In this document: positions 11,001-20,115 of the stretch, piece after piece
How positions within the stretch are numbered: the stretch's first letter is position 1
Layout of the letters: every line of letters begins with the position of its first letter
Source of the DNA: Leishmania infantum JPCM5
Lineage: Eukaryota; Euglenozoa; Kinetoplastea; Trypanosomatida; Trypanosomatidae
Length of the DNA stretch: 64,000 nucleotides
Direction: 5' to 3'
Assembly: GCF_000002875.2 (NCBI RefSeq)
Contig: NC_009407.2
Coordinates: forward strand, 602,001 to 666,000
Notes under the pieces: generated by a model
Told to the model about the DNA's origin: nothing
Databases searched by the model: none
What the model saw: the letters and a program-made list of their open reading frames with translations, nothing else
Translations under genes and position numbers: made by a program

Positions 11001-11792
11001 TGTGTGCGCCACCCCTTCCATTCCTGCCTCGACCCCCCCCCCCTCGCACCACCGCACCACCATCTTTCCTCGCGTGTCTGTCTGTCTGCCTCATTTCCTA
11101 CCCCACTACCGCTGCCGCTTTTCCTTTGCTTCTCTTTTCCTTTTTTTTTCATTTCACTTTGTGATCGCGTCAGCCGGTGCTCATCTGCCGCTGCCGCGCC
11201 TCTCCACTCCTTTCGCTCTCTTGGCGTCATCGTCCCTGACCCCACAATCGTCGGCAACCAGAGCCTAGAGAAGCATCCCCCCTCCTCCTCCCCCGAAAGC
11301 CCTCGTCACTCAAGAGAGCGAAGTGCGGTGTGCGCGCAGCTGCTTGTACATCTCAGCAGACACCTCGATTCGTCCCGCCCCCCGAGGCGCACACACGTAC
11401 AAAGCCGCGTGTCTCATTGTGCATGGGCTAGGCTGCACGGCTGTGACCAGTACACGATTCTCATCAGCGCCGCCATCTCTGTCGACTTCGACGGAACTGC
11501 ACATCCGCCGTGCTCGGCGCTACAGAGGATCACAGCGGTGGTACTGCCACGCGCGGAGTGTGACCAAAGAGGACGCACAACGACGACATACGCAAAAACG
11601 GCTGCGCCCAGTGGGGCACTGCTATCGCCTTGAGTTTCCACATCGACAGACTCGTTCTCTGACAGCGCCTCAACCACCACAGCAGAGGTTGGAGGCGGGC
11701 CCTTATCCATCTGCCGCCGTTTCGTACACTGCCGGCGTGGTAGGGCATACCTTTCGGATTCTCAGCGGCACGAGAGCCGATTCGAGGCACCA
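8040..11792. other. Gene-free 3.75 kb pyrimidine-rich spacer
   Basis: No credible gene is visible. The + strand is strongly C/T-rich from about 9080 to 11270, with homopolymer runs (T runs near 8582, 10762 and 11141; eleven C at 11033-11043) and TG runs near 10165 and 10313. Open frames here encode repetitive Ser/Phe/Leu/Cys/Pro or Arg/Glu/Gly sequence on opposite strands, as expected from CT tracts. A short tandem repeat of CGCGTCACAGCA lies at about 10791-10816. The tract presumably holds the 3' UTR of the 4134 gene and the leader of the 11793 gene. Confidence 0.7.
11122..11173 (+). promoter_or_regulatory. Candidate trans-splice acceptor for the 11793 gene
   Basis: A dense T/C tract containing a run of at least nine T ends near 11158, and the first AG is at 11172-11173 (GCGTCAG). 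The implied leader is about 620 nt, long for this lineage, so an acceptor closer to 11793 is also possible. Confidence 0.3.
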
Positions 11793-13862
11793 ATGCACGA
11801 AGCAATACTAAGTCTTCACAGCTCGCCAGAGAGCCTCTTGTCGGCTGATCGGAGATTCTGCTCCACCGAGGATAGAAGCATACGCCGCAGCACCCCGAAG
11901 GCGTTGCAACCGCCTCCGCCGTCTCGCTTACCGAGGCGGGCAACCTCGTCACCACTCACATCGCCGTCGACCACGGTGGCGATAGAAAGCGCCAGCAGAG
12001 CAGCAGGGCACCGCGGCGCACTGCAAGACCCCACTTTCTGTTCCATCGCTGCCATAAACATACAGACGCAAGAAGCACTCGTCACGTCGCACCTGCGTAC
12101 GCCAGATCCGCGCGATAGTAGTACCCTCGATCACAGCCAGAGCCGGAGCGTAGACCGGCCGCCCAAGCAGCGGGGCAGCTTGCGGAAGCGGAGTGGCGGG
12201 GTCGGTATGACCTCAGAGGCCTCCTTTCGGTGCTTTCGCACCGGGCCAGGCGCCATGTTAGCTGAGGCGGCCGGCATCGCCCGCAGCGCCATTGCGTCAG
12301 ATGAGGGGGACCGCAGCAATGCGAGCGGACCCGGGGGGCCGAGCAGCAGAAACGGCACCCCGCTGATCATCGACTACTCCTCTAGTCCTCTCACGCTGGC
12401 GGTCAACAGTGCGAACGCGAACAAAACCATCAAAAACACAAGCAGCGCTACGAGCATGGACAGCGTTTCGATCAGCAAGCCTGCACGTCTCAGCTTGACT
12501 CGACCGACGCCGCTTGCCGAAGCGGCACCCGTTTCAGCGGCTTTGAACGCCACACAGTCGAAGACGTCGTCAAGTTCTTCAGTGGCGCAGCTAGAGGTTG
12601 TGACCACGCCGCTATCCCTGATGCGCCAAGCCCCGCTAAAGTCGCCTAGCGGAGTGTCGCGCCACCGCAGTGGCCGCTCCCGGCAGGATTCATATGCGTC
12701 TCTTTCCGTAGCGTCCACCATCTCCGTGGAGGACCCGAGTCACCCGCACCGCAGCCGCCGCGAGAGCTCCGCGTGCTCGTCTTGCACGGACACAGGAGTG
12801 AGCGGCTTTCCCAGGCCGGCGTTCAATCGCCGCGTGCACTTCTTGTTAGATGATCCTGCCAGAGATGGTCTCTCAGTTGCTGATGGCCTGACGGCGTCTC
12901 TGCGGTGCAGCGATGATGCCAGAGCGCGGCTTCCGCTTTGCCCATCAACCTCTTCGATTGTGCCGCCGCCGCCTGATGCCGATCAAAGGCCGGCGATCTC
13001 CGCGAACAGCAGCAGCAACAGCAAGTCCGCCCTGAGCGCGTCATCTGAGTCTCCCCATGGGCAGCTGCAGCTCGGTCCCTCCCTCGGTGGGGCGGCGACG
13101 CGCCCGGCGTCGTCTTCGCTGTCACTCGACCGGTCGGCGACACCGGTTGCTCAAAGCAGCGGCGCCTCGCTGTTCTCGCTGCACCTCAACAAGAAAGAGG
13201 GACGCATCGAGGCGACGCCAGCCTTCGCCCCGGCTAAAAGCCCGGGCAGCAGTGACATGAGGACCACCGAGGTTGGTGGTGTGTGCTTCCATTCTGCTCT
13301 CTCCGCGACGACGGCGTCTGCGACGGGTATCGCTTCCTCGTGGAGCAGTACCTCGGGAACCCACGCTACTGCAACCTACCAGCCGGGCCAACCCCTGCCC
13401 AAGCCGGCGCTGAAGCAGTTCTCTCGATATAGCGAAGGCTGGAGCGCCGCCGACAGTCGCACGGGCTCGAAACTCGTGAACGAAGGCAGCGATCGATGGT
13501 TGTGGTGGCGGTCTAACGCCACGGCGGTTGCTGGCACGACGGCAGCGGGGTCCCCTGGGCCGGCGTCCTTGACGAGTGTGGTGGGCCGGCGCTTCACCAG
13601 CTACTTGCAAGGAGCGCTTATTTCTCGGCAGCGGCATCGCGTGCGCGCCGCTGAGGAGGCGTCCGCAACATCAGGGAGAGCTGCGTTCGCCGGAGGAGTT
13701 GCCGCGAGGTCGCCAACGAAGCCCTCTTCCGTGCTAACTGCGGGCAGTCGGGGCAGAAGGGCCGAGCTACTAGTGAGGCTGTGGCTTGTGAAGTGGTCAC
13801 TGGTGGGTATGGTGGCGCTCGCGTCGTTCTTCTTTATCTTGATTGAGCTCGTCGCGGACTGA
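11793..13862 (+). CDS. Ser-rich protein with C-terminal membrane anchor, 689 aa
   Basis: The frame runs from ATG at 11793 to TGA at 13860-13862. Almost the whole chain is polar and low in complexity, with many Ser, Arg, Pro and Ala. Several Arg/Ser clusters, such as SPSGVSRHRSGRSRQDS, could be phosphorylation sites. The only clear structure is a hydrophobic stretch at about residues 667-687 (WSLVGMVALASFFFILIELV), preceded by basic residues and followed by two residues (AD). That layout is typical of a tail-anchored protein with a cytosolic N-terminal domain. No signal peptide or catalytic motif is visible and I do not recognise the family. A shorter start at Met139 (12207) cannot be excluded, because the first 130 residues are no more structured than the spacer. 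Confidence 0.75.
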   Translation: MHEAILSLHSSPESLLSADRRFCSTEDRSIRRSTPKALQPPPPSRLPRRATSSPLTSPSTTVAIESASRAAGHRGALQDPTFCSIAAINIQTQEALVTSHLRTPDPRDSSTLDHSQSRSVDRPPKQRGSLRKRSGGVGMTSEASFRCFRTGPGAMLAEAAGIARSAIASDEGDRSNASGPGGPSSRNGTPLIIDYSSSPLTLAVNSANANKTIKNTSSATSMDSVSISKPARLSLTRPTPLAEAAPVSAALNATQSKTSSSSSVAQLEVVTTPLSLMRQAPLKSPSGVSRHRSGRSRQDSYASLSVASTISVEDPSHPHRSRRESSACSSCTDTGVSGFPRPAFNRRVHFLLDDPARDGLSVADGLTASLRCSDDARARLPLCPSTSSIVPPPPDADQRPAISANSSSNSKSALSASSESPHGQLQLGPSLGGAATRPASSSLSLDRSATPVAQSSGASLFSLHLNKKEGRIEATPAFAPAKSPGSSDMRTTEVGGVCFHSALSATTASATGIASSWSSTSGTHATATYQPGQPLPKPALKQFSRYSEGWSAADSRTGSKLVNEGSDRWLWWRSNATAVAGTTAAGSPGPASLTSVVGRRFTSYLQGALISRQRHRVRAAEEASATSGRAAFAGGVAARSPTKPSSVLTAGSRGRRAELLVRLWLVKWSLVGMVALASFFFILIELVAD

Positions 13863-15862
13863 CTTCTTCCTCACTTGAAGGGTCGAATGGAGTGGGGACG
13901 AGGAATGCCGGTGCTGTCAGGATCTGTACCGCGGCGGCGAGGCGGTTGTTGTGGTGGGGTGCGGCCACGAAGCGAGCGTCATTTTGTCAGCTTCTTCACC
14001 TCCCCTTCAGCTTTTAGCTCCAGTGTGTGTGTGTGTGTGTGCGTTGTAGCCCCGCGTGCTGCCCCTTCTGCCGTTCTGCTTCCCCCTCCCACAACCACGA
14101 CTGCTCCCTCTTCTTCAGGACCACCTTCATATATATTCTCGTTTTGCGCCTGCGTGGTCGTGTGTGTGTGTGTGCGTGTACGTGCGTGTTTCTCTCCGCC
14201 CTTCCACTCATCTCCATTTTTTTCTGCTTCGCGTGCGCTGGATATCGTTGTTGCTGCGATTACTTGTGCGTGATGGAAGCAGAACGGTGCTCAGCTCGTG
14301 CGAGGATGGAGAACGGAAGGGTTTGGAAGTGGCCAGCGGCATTCGTTCGGTGCGTGGAGGGGCGAGATCGGGGGTGTGGATGAGGCCACTTTTATGGGAC
14401 GGTAATGCACGATATGTCAGCACCTCCCTCCCGCTCTATTTTCTTCCTTCGTTTTCGTTATTGCGGCTGTACTCGCTGTCACCAACGCCAACAAATTAGA
14501 CGTGCAACACAGCCGCTGGCTCAACGCACTCTCGTCCCTTTTCCTTTGTGATTGCTTGTTTTCTTTTCTGTCTTCTTCACTCGCCCACCCACATCTGAGT
14601 AGGGCGGTGCTCTTCAAGTTTAGCTGTGGTGTTAGCAGCCGCCCGTCATCAGCCCTTGCGAGGTTCTGCGGCCCTTGTAGGGGTAACCAAGTCGGTTATC
14701 GGTCGTCACGCGCGGAATCAGACCGGAGGCTACTCGAATATGTGCGGGGTTGTAACGAGCGGTTCGCATCAGCGGTCAAATCTGAAGCTCGTGCCGTGCT
14801 GCCTTCTTCGCTCCTCTTCTTCCATCCCTTCCTTCCCTCATCACAAAGTCTGCGTGTTTTGTTCTGTTCTCTCTAACGGACGCGATACGGTGGTAGGCGC
14901 GTGTGTTGGCGATGCATCTGCGATTGTGTGGCTGCGTACCCATGTGTGTATGTGTGCGCCACAGCGCAGCTCAGGTTTCAGTTAAGTGACTGCAAGGGTG
15001 AAACGTGAAGGCAGACGAAGAGAGAGAGAGCAGCGCGCGCGAGTCTCTTCCCCTCCCCAAATCTAATAAAGAGGCGCTTGCCCGGCTACTGCACTGGGCA
15101 TTTTGTGCGAACGGGACACTATCTCTTCACCGCCCCAAGGAGCCGCTCGCGCGAGTCTGCGAGCAGCGAAATCAACTGAGCCTCTCCGAGCTCATCGCCT
15201 TCTCCGATGGTCTTTGCGTCGAAACGCTTCTCGCGCACTTGATCGGCAAACCAACTCTTCGTTTTGTGTGTCTCTCGAGTATGCGCGTGCGCGTTTCTCC
15301 GTGTTCCAATGTAGCGCTCGACCTCCCCTCCCCTCCCTCCGCTATTCCTCACCCATCAAACCCCCTTTCCACGGCTCTCCGATTCTTCTGCGGCGCCGAC
15401 GGCATACACACCCCAGCAGAGCGTATGCCCACGAAAGCAAACGCATCCCGCATATCCGCATCCTTTCCATCATCATCCTCTCCTGTTTTCCCCTTTTTCA
15501 TTCTTCACGTCTTCCCCGAAAAAGTTTTGATTTCTTTTCCAGTCGCTGCCCCCCCCCCCATCCATCCATCCATCCCGCTGTGTGTAAGAGTCTCTACCCT
15601 CCCATCCACCTACCCACCACCGTACGTCGGCTCGTGCGTGTCTGCGACGAACTCGCCCCCTCACCTGGCTTTCCTTCTCCATTGGTGAACTCTCTCACAG
15701 GTCTCTCGGATAACGCGGGAGCAATATAGACGCCCTCTGGACACAGCAGCAGCAACCTTCGACACGCTCACGCAGCTTCACTGCTGGCGTGTGCCTCCGC
15801 GCGCGCACACATACGCACAGACCCAACCGACCTTGCGCGTCGCCCGCACATTTTGAGGAACA

Positions 15863-15886
15863 CATATATATATATATATGTATATA
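15863..15886. repeat. (TA)n microsatellite
   Basis: An alternating AT tract interrupted by one G, about 235 bases upstream of the sterol desaturase start codon, in an otherwise GC-rich context. Confidence 0.9.
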
Positions 15887-16020
15887 CCCTCTCAAGTCTT
15901 CGCCTTTTCGCTTTCCGATTGGACGACATCGTCACTCCGCCGTACAGCACCGCCGCCAAGCCGCCCGCGGCTTTCGAGCCGCTCCATCGACGTACGCCGT
16001 TCTTCTCCTTGAGGTGTTGC

Positions 16021-16050
16021 TTCCCCGCACCACCGCTTTGTTCTTGCCAG
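16021..16050 (+). promoter_or_regulatory. Candidate trans-splice acceptor for the sterol desaturase gene
   Basis: A pyrimidine-rich stretch ending TTGTTCTTGCCAG places an AG at 16049-16050, 70 nt before the start codon. Using it would leave an out-of-frame ATG at 16077 in the leader. A later AG at 16084-16085 would remove that ATG. Confidence 0.4.
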
Positions 16051-16119
16051 CACCCTCCTGAGCGGGACAGCCTTCCATGATACAGCCACCACCTTACGCG
16101 CACCGGCTCATTCGAAAGC

Positions 16120-17028
16120 ATGGACTTCGCCTTTCGCCTGTTCACCTCCGTCATCCCGGTGGACCGGGAGAAGATGATGCATCAGATGCTTGTCTTCTGG
16201 CTTATCCTCACCAGTGGCGGCATCTCCATGTACCTGTTCTTCGCCTCCATCTCCTACTTCACGTACTTTCGCAAGTTGAAGCGACAGTTCTTTCCCAAGA
16301 CGATCGATCCCGACGATGCTCGCGAGTTGCATGAGCAGGTGCGGCACGAGATTTGGATTGCGGTGTGCTCGATCCCATTCATGGCGTTTTTGATGATGCC
16401 GGCGGCCACCTTCTCGCACCGTGGGTACAGCAAGCTGTACTACAACATCTCCGACTACGGCTGGGCGTACTTCCTGATGTCGCCTGTGCTGTTCTTCGCC
16501 TTTACCGACTTCATGGTGTACTGCTTCCACCGCGGGCTGCACCACCCGATAATCTACAAGCACGTGCACAAACTGCACCACACATACAAGTACACAACGC
16601 CCTTCTCGTCGCACGCCTTTAACCCTGTTGACGGCTTCGGCCAGGGCGTTCCGTACTACGTCTTTGTCTATTTATTTCCCCTCCACAACATCCTCTTCAT
16701 TGTGCTATTCTTGGCGGTGAACTTCTGGACGATCTCGATCCACGACCAGGTTGACTTTGGTGGACACTTCATCAACACAACTGGCCATCACACGATCCAC
16801 CACGAACTGTCCAACTGCGACTACGGCCAGTACACGACTATATGGGACCGCCTGGGTGGATCGTACCGCCCTGCCGAGCAGACGCATCACCTATCGTCCC
16901 TGCTGCGCGCTGGCGATCCCAAGTATGTGGACCCCGTGTACGAGTCATATCACGAGGAGAAGGGCTTCCTGGCAGGTCGGTTCAAGGAGGAGGCCGCCGC
17001 GCGTCGCTCAAAGAAGGTGGGCGCATAA
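16120..17028 (+). CDS. ERG3: Sterol C5-desaturase (lathosterol oxidase), 302 aa
   Basis: This is a member of the membrane di-iron fatty acid hydroxylase/desaturase superfamily and matches sterol C5(6)-desaturases in length and motifs. The histidine clusters expected to bind the two irons are HRGLHH (137-142), HKLHH (150-154) and HTIHH (224-228), with the family-typical HAFNPVDG following the second. Hydrophobic segments lie near residues 21-48, 77-97, 115-136 and 178-206, consistent with an ER membrane protein with the histidines facing the cytosol. The known reaction introduces the C5-C6 double bond late in ergosterol synthesis, using NADPH-derived electrons and oxygen. Loss of this enzyme is an established route to amphotericin B resistance in fungi and has been reported in Leishmania. 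The start is the first ATG in this frame. All motifs are intact. Confidence 0.93.
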   Translation: MDFAFRLFTSVIPVDREKMMHQMLVFWLILTSGGISMYLFFASISYFTYFRKLKRQFFPKTIDPDDARELHEQVRHEIWIAVCSIPFMAFLMMPAATFSHRGYSKLYYNISDYGWAYFLMSPVLFFAFTDFMVYCFHRGLHHPIIYKHVHKLHHTYKYTTPFSSHAFNPVDGFGQGVPYYVFVYLFPLHNILFIVLFLAVNFWTISIHDQVDFGGHFINTTGHHTIHHELSNCDYGQYTTIWDRLGGSYRPAEQTHHLSSLLRAGDPKYVDPVYESYHEEKGFLAGRFKEEAAARRSKKVGA

Positions 17029-17788
17029 GAGAAGGATCGGCCACCTTATCGAGCACGCATGCGCTATAGTGACGCATATAAATTTCTTGTGCTTTTTGTT
17101 TTATGTTTCCGAGAAGATGGGGTTTGGACACCGTCACGCTCACGTTCACGCCCACGCCATTCTCGCGCCCTGACTGGTCATGTCTTCGTATGCCGTCGGC
17201 CGTTGATGGAAGACGGAGGGGCATGCGTGTGGGGCAGTTGCGCGCGAATGGGCGCATGCGTCTCTGGGCGAGGCCCCTTGTACTTCTCTAGTATTTCTTG
17301 TGTGTGCGCGCGGCTCAGTCGCCGTCTTGTCTTTTCTTTTCTTCCTTCCTTCCCCCTCCTCTACAGCTGTTACAACATCAGCAACATCAAGCAAACGGCA
17401 GCCAGTGTTGGCGAGAGCGCAAAAACTGAAAAGCGTGAAAGGGAGGGGATGGTGGACTGCCAGTTAATTCGAAGAGGATGCAGGTTTCGGTGGACCTGGT
17501 GTACGTCTCTCTCTCTGTTTTTGACCTGCCTGCATGCGTGTGCCTCGCGCTCTGAGCGCGTCCTCTCCTTTTCACGCATTCCTTTGCTCGCCTCCTCTTT
17601 GTTTGCATGTTGCTCTCTGTGCGTGTGTGCGAATATGGACGTAGGAAGGGGGGAGGGGGAGGCGTACGTCAGCTGGCACGCATGTGCCACGCACACTCCA
17701 CCCTCTTTTCGCAGGCGTGAGATGGGACACTTCAGCTACCCCTCCCCTACCGACCGCCACCGCCACCGCCGTCTCCATCCCGTCCCTT

Positions 17789-17812
17789 ACACACACACAC
17801 ACACACACACAC
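17789..17812. repeat. (AC)n microsatellite
   Basis: A perfect alternating AC run of about 24 bases in the 3' flank of the sterol desaturase gene. Confidence 0.9.
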
Positions 17813-19993
17813 GTTTTCCTTTGATATGTTTGCCTTTACTTTCGTCCTCTTTTTTCTCTAACTGCTGTTTTGCCTCAACGGTCTTTCCCTTCGTCCTTTG
17901 CCCGCTCTGCTCCACTCCAGACCCCCCACCTCCGTCTCTGGCTCTTCTCTGCCGTGCTATGCTCCGCCCTGCCTGCTCTTCGGTCTTTCCTCCTCTGCTG
18001 AGGGGTACGATACTATATAGAGGGGGTGGGGCGGTGGTGGGAGGTCATATGAGAGCTGTGCCAGCGCTTCGAGAGTGAGCATCCGCGTTGATTACCGTCA
18101 GCTGCACACACTACACTCCCCTGTACCTCTGCTCTCTTTTCTTAGTCACTGTCCTCCGTTTCGCGTCTCGTCTGCCAGCATCGTGTCTCCTGCCCCAACC
18201 CCTTCCTCTACCTTTTTCTTTTTCGAGGTTGCACATGCAGGCGAGCACTCTTGCGCTTTTTCACGGACAGGCTTTCGGCGTCCTTTCACAACCGAAAGAC
18301 GAAGAAGAGGAAGGGCGCGCAGGTGAAGGGTAGCGGCGCATATGAACTCGGTCTTGACAATGGCAGACCACGCTGCGCCTGCCTCCCCCTCTCTTCTTCC
18401 GTTCCCCGTGTGGGGAGCGCAGGCGTTTTCGCCGCCCTCTCATTTTGCTTCCTTTTTCTTCTTCCCTTCCGTTGTCGCGGCGGGCGAGCGACGGCGATGT
18501 CCCCTTCCCTCCCTCTCCTCCGCACACCAAAGAAATGCCGATAAAACACCAACTTATATCTAAGGAGGGAGGGAAGAGGAAGCCCCATGCAGACATGACA
18601 TGTAAGAATAAATACACAGACGCACACGCATACGCGCGCAAGCCAAAGATAAGAAAGTGCGCACAGACGCGCAGGGAGGGCGAGAGAGAAGGGGCGAGGG
18701 CACTACTCCTCCTCCTCCTCCTCCCAGCGCTGCGGCGTCTGTATCCTCGTCGAGCTCATCGCACCTGTCTTTTTCCTCTTCTTTTGGAGAGGCGTATGCC
18801 GCGTGCAGTGCGCAAGATGGACTTGGCGGAGTGTGTGTGTGTGGGGGGGTGAGGAAGGCGGCATTGCGTCAGTGCTGCTGCACCACCACCTTCTCGCCTC
18901 TATGCCTCTCTCATACCCCTTCTCTTGTTTTTTCTTTCGTGTGCGTATGAGCGGGCGACGTGCGAGTTGGGCCTTTCGCCAGTCGACTGCTGCTGCATCT
19001 CTCTCTCCCTTTCTCTCGTGCTGCCATCTCTTCCCTCCTTTTCCCACCCTCTTCACTGCGTCTCTCACACCCGCGCACTCACGGGCGCGTATGGCCCCCC
19101 TCTTCCTCCCTCCCCCGCGTTCATGAACGCCCGCGCAGCTCTTCTTTTTTTTTTATTGTCCCGGCTTGGCGGTGCAGTGCGCTCCCACCACCGCACGCAC
19201 ACGGCACCGCACGCAAGCACTGTGGAGAGGCGTACGCGTGTCTCTCTAACCTGTCACTTCATCGCTCACTCTCTCAAGCGCGCATACTCTTCTTCTTTGC
19301 TTTTATTTGTTGGATCTGCGCTTGTGCACCCGCCACATTTTCCGTGGTTGAGTGTGAGTGCCCGTCTGTCTCTGTATGCCTACACGTATTGCCGTCCGTG
19401 TAGTGGCAGCAGCAGCAGTAGCAGCAGCAGGTCCACGAGGACACGCAGCCATCCACTATTATAGAAAGCGGGCCGGAAGAGACGCGTGCAGTGCGAGCTG
19501 CAAACTGGCTGATCTCACTTTCTCAGCACTGCAGAGAAATCAACGCGAAGCGGCAACCGAGAAGGCAGCGGCAGTCGTGCCTTGCTGCGCAGTACTGTGA
19601 CGTATCAGAGGCCGGAGGCGACGATTCAGGAGAGGCAGAAAGTTGAGGAGCCGTGCGTTGCCTACTCGCTCTCTCGTGCCGCGCCTCCTTTTGTAACCCA
19701 CCCACGAACGCATCCATCATCAGCCGCTCGGCAAGAGCGAAAACAAGAGCTCACCACACGGCCCCCTCCCCCTCCCTCCTCTCTTTCTTTGTTCGTTGGT
19801 TTCTCTGTTTTCTCTCCGCGCCCGCGCAAGTAGCGACGGGGACACCCAACACGCAGACACATGCGCGCCGGCGTGCGGGTGCGCAGTCCTCCTTTTCATT
19901 CGATCTTCTGCTGCCCGCTTTGGCGCGTGCGTGCGCATGGTTGTGGCGTACGCCCTGCCAGACTCCCCTCTCGCCTCCTCCTCCGCCACAGGG

Positions 19994-20030
19994 CCCCTCT
20001 TTCTTTTTTCGCTCCGTGGCTCACTTGCAG
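19994..20030 (+). promoter_or_regulatory. Candidate trans-splice acceptor for the dynein heavy chain gene
   Basis: The pyrimidine tract CCCCTCTTTCTTTTTTCGCT is followed by CACTTGCAG, with AG at 20029-20030. The implied leader of about 85 nt contains no earlier ATG. Confidence 0.55.
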
Positions 20031-20115
20031 CCTTTAGATTCACAAGGGCTGCCGCTCACGGCCGCACCGCACTGCACCCCTGCCTCCATCCCTCCGCCAC
20101 CCCAGGAAGGCGAAG

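Larger units (their letters stand above)
13863..16119. other. Spacer between the tail-anchored protein and the sterol desaturase genes
   Basis: No supported gene is visible in these 2.26 kb. The spacer contains TG runs at 14023-14041 and near 14161, pyrimidine tracts near 15325, 15470 and 15550, and an AT microsatellite at 15863-15886. Short open frames on both strands are compositional. Confidence 0.7.
17029..20115. other. Spacer between the sterol desaturase and dynein genes
   Basis: No supported gene is visible in 3.1 kb. The spacer has a CA microsatellite at 17789-17812, a TG run near 18833 and long pyrimidine tracts (17320-17360, 18400-18480, 18995-19080, 19770-19815). The longest open frame (from 17059) is Ser/Cys/Arg-rich and lacks any recognisable domain. 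Confidence 0.7.

Noticed and set aside
14676..14790. tRNA-like pieces: an A-box-like TAACCAAGTCGGTTA and a B-box-like GGTTCGCATC
   Set aside because: The spacing is too long for a normal tRNA, no acceptor stem or T-arm pairing can be drawn, and the B-box deviates from GGTTCGANNC.
17059..18078. Plus-strand open frame of 339 codons after the sterol desaturase
   Set aside because: It contains translated microsatellite (His/Thr repeats), is Cys/Ser/Arg-rich, and lies in spacer with pyrimidine tracts. It is not gene-like.
13863..20115. Possible transcription start (strand-switch) region
   Set aside because: Genes on both sides are on the + strand and no minus-strand gene is present, so there is no divergent or convergent switch in the window.
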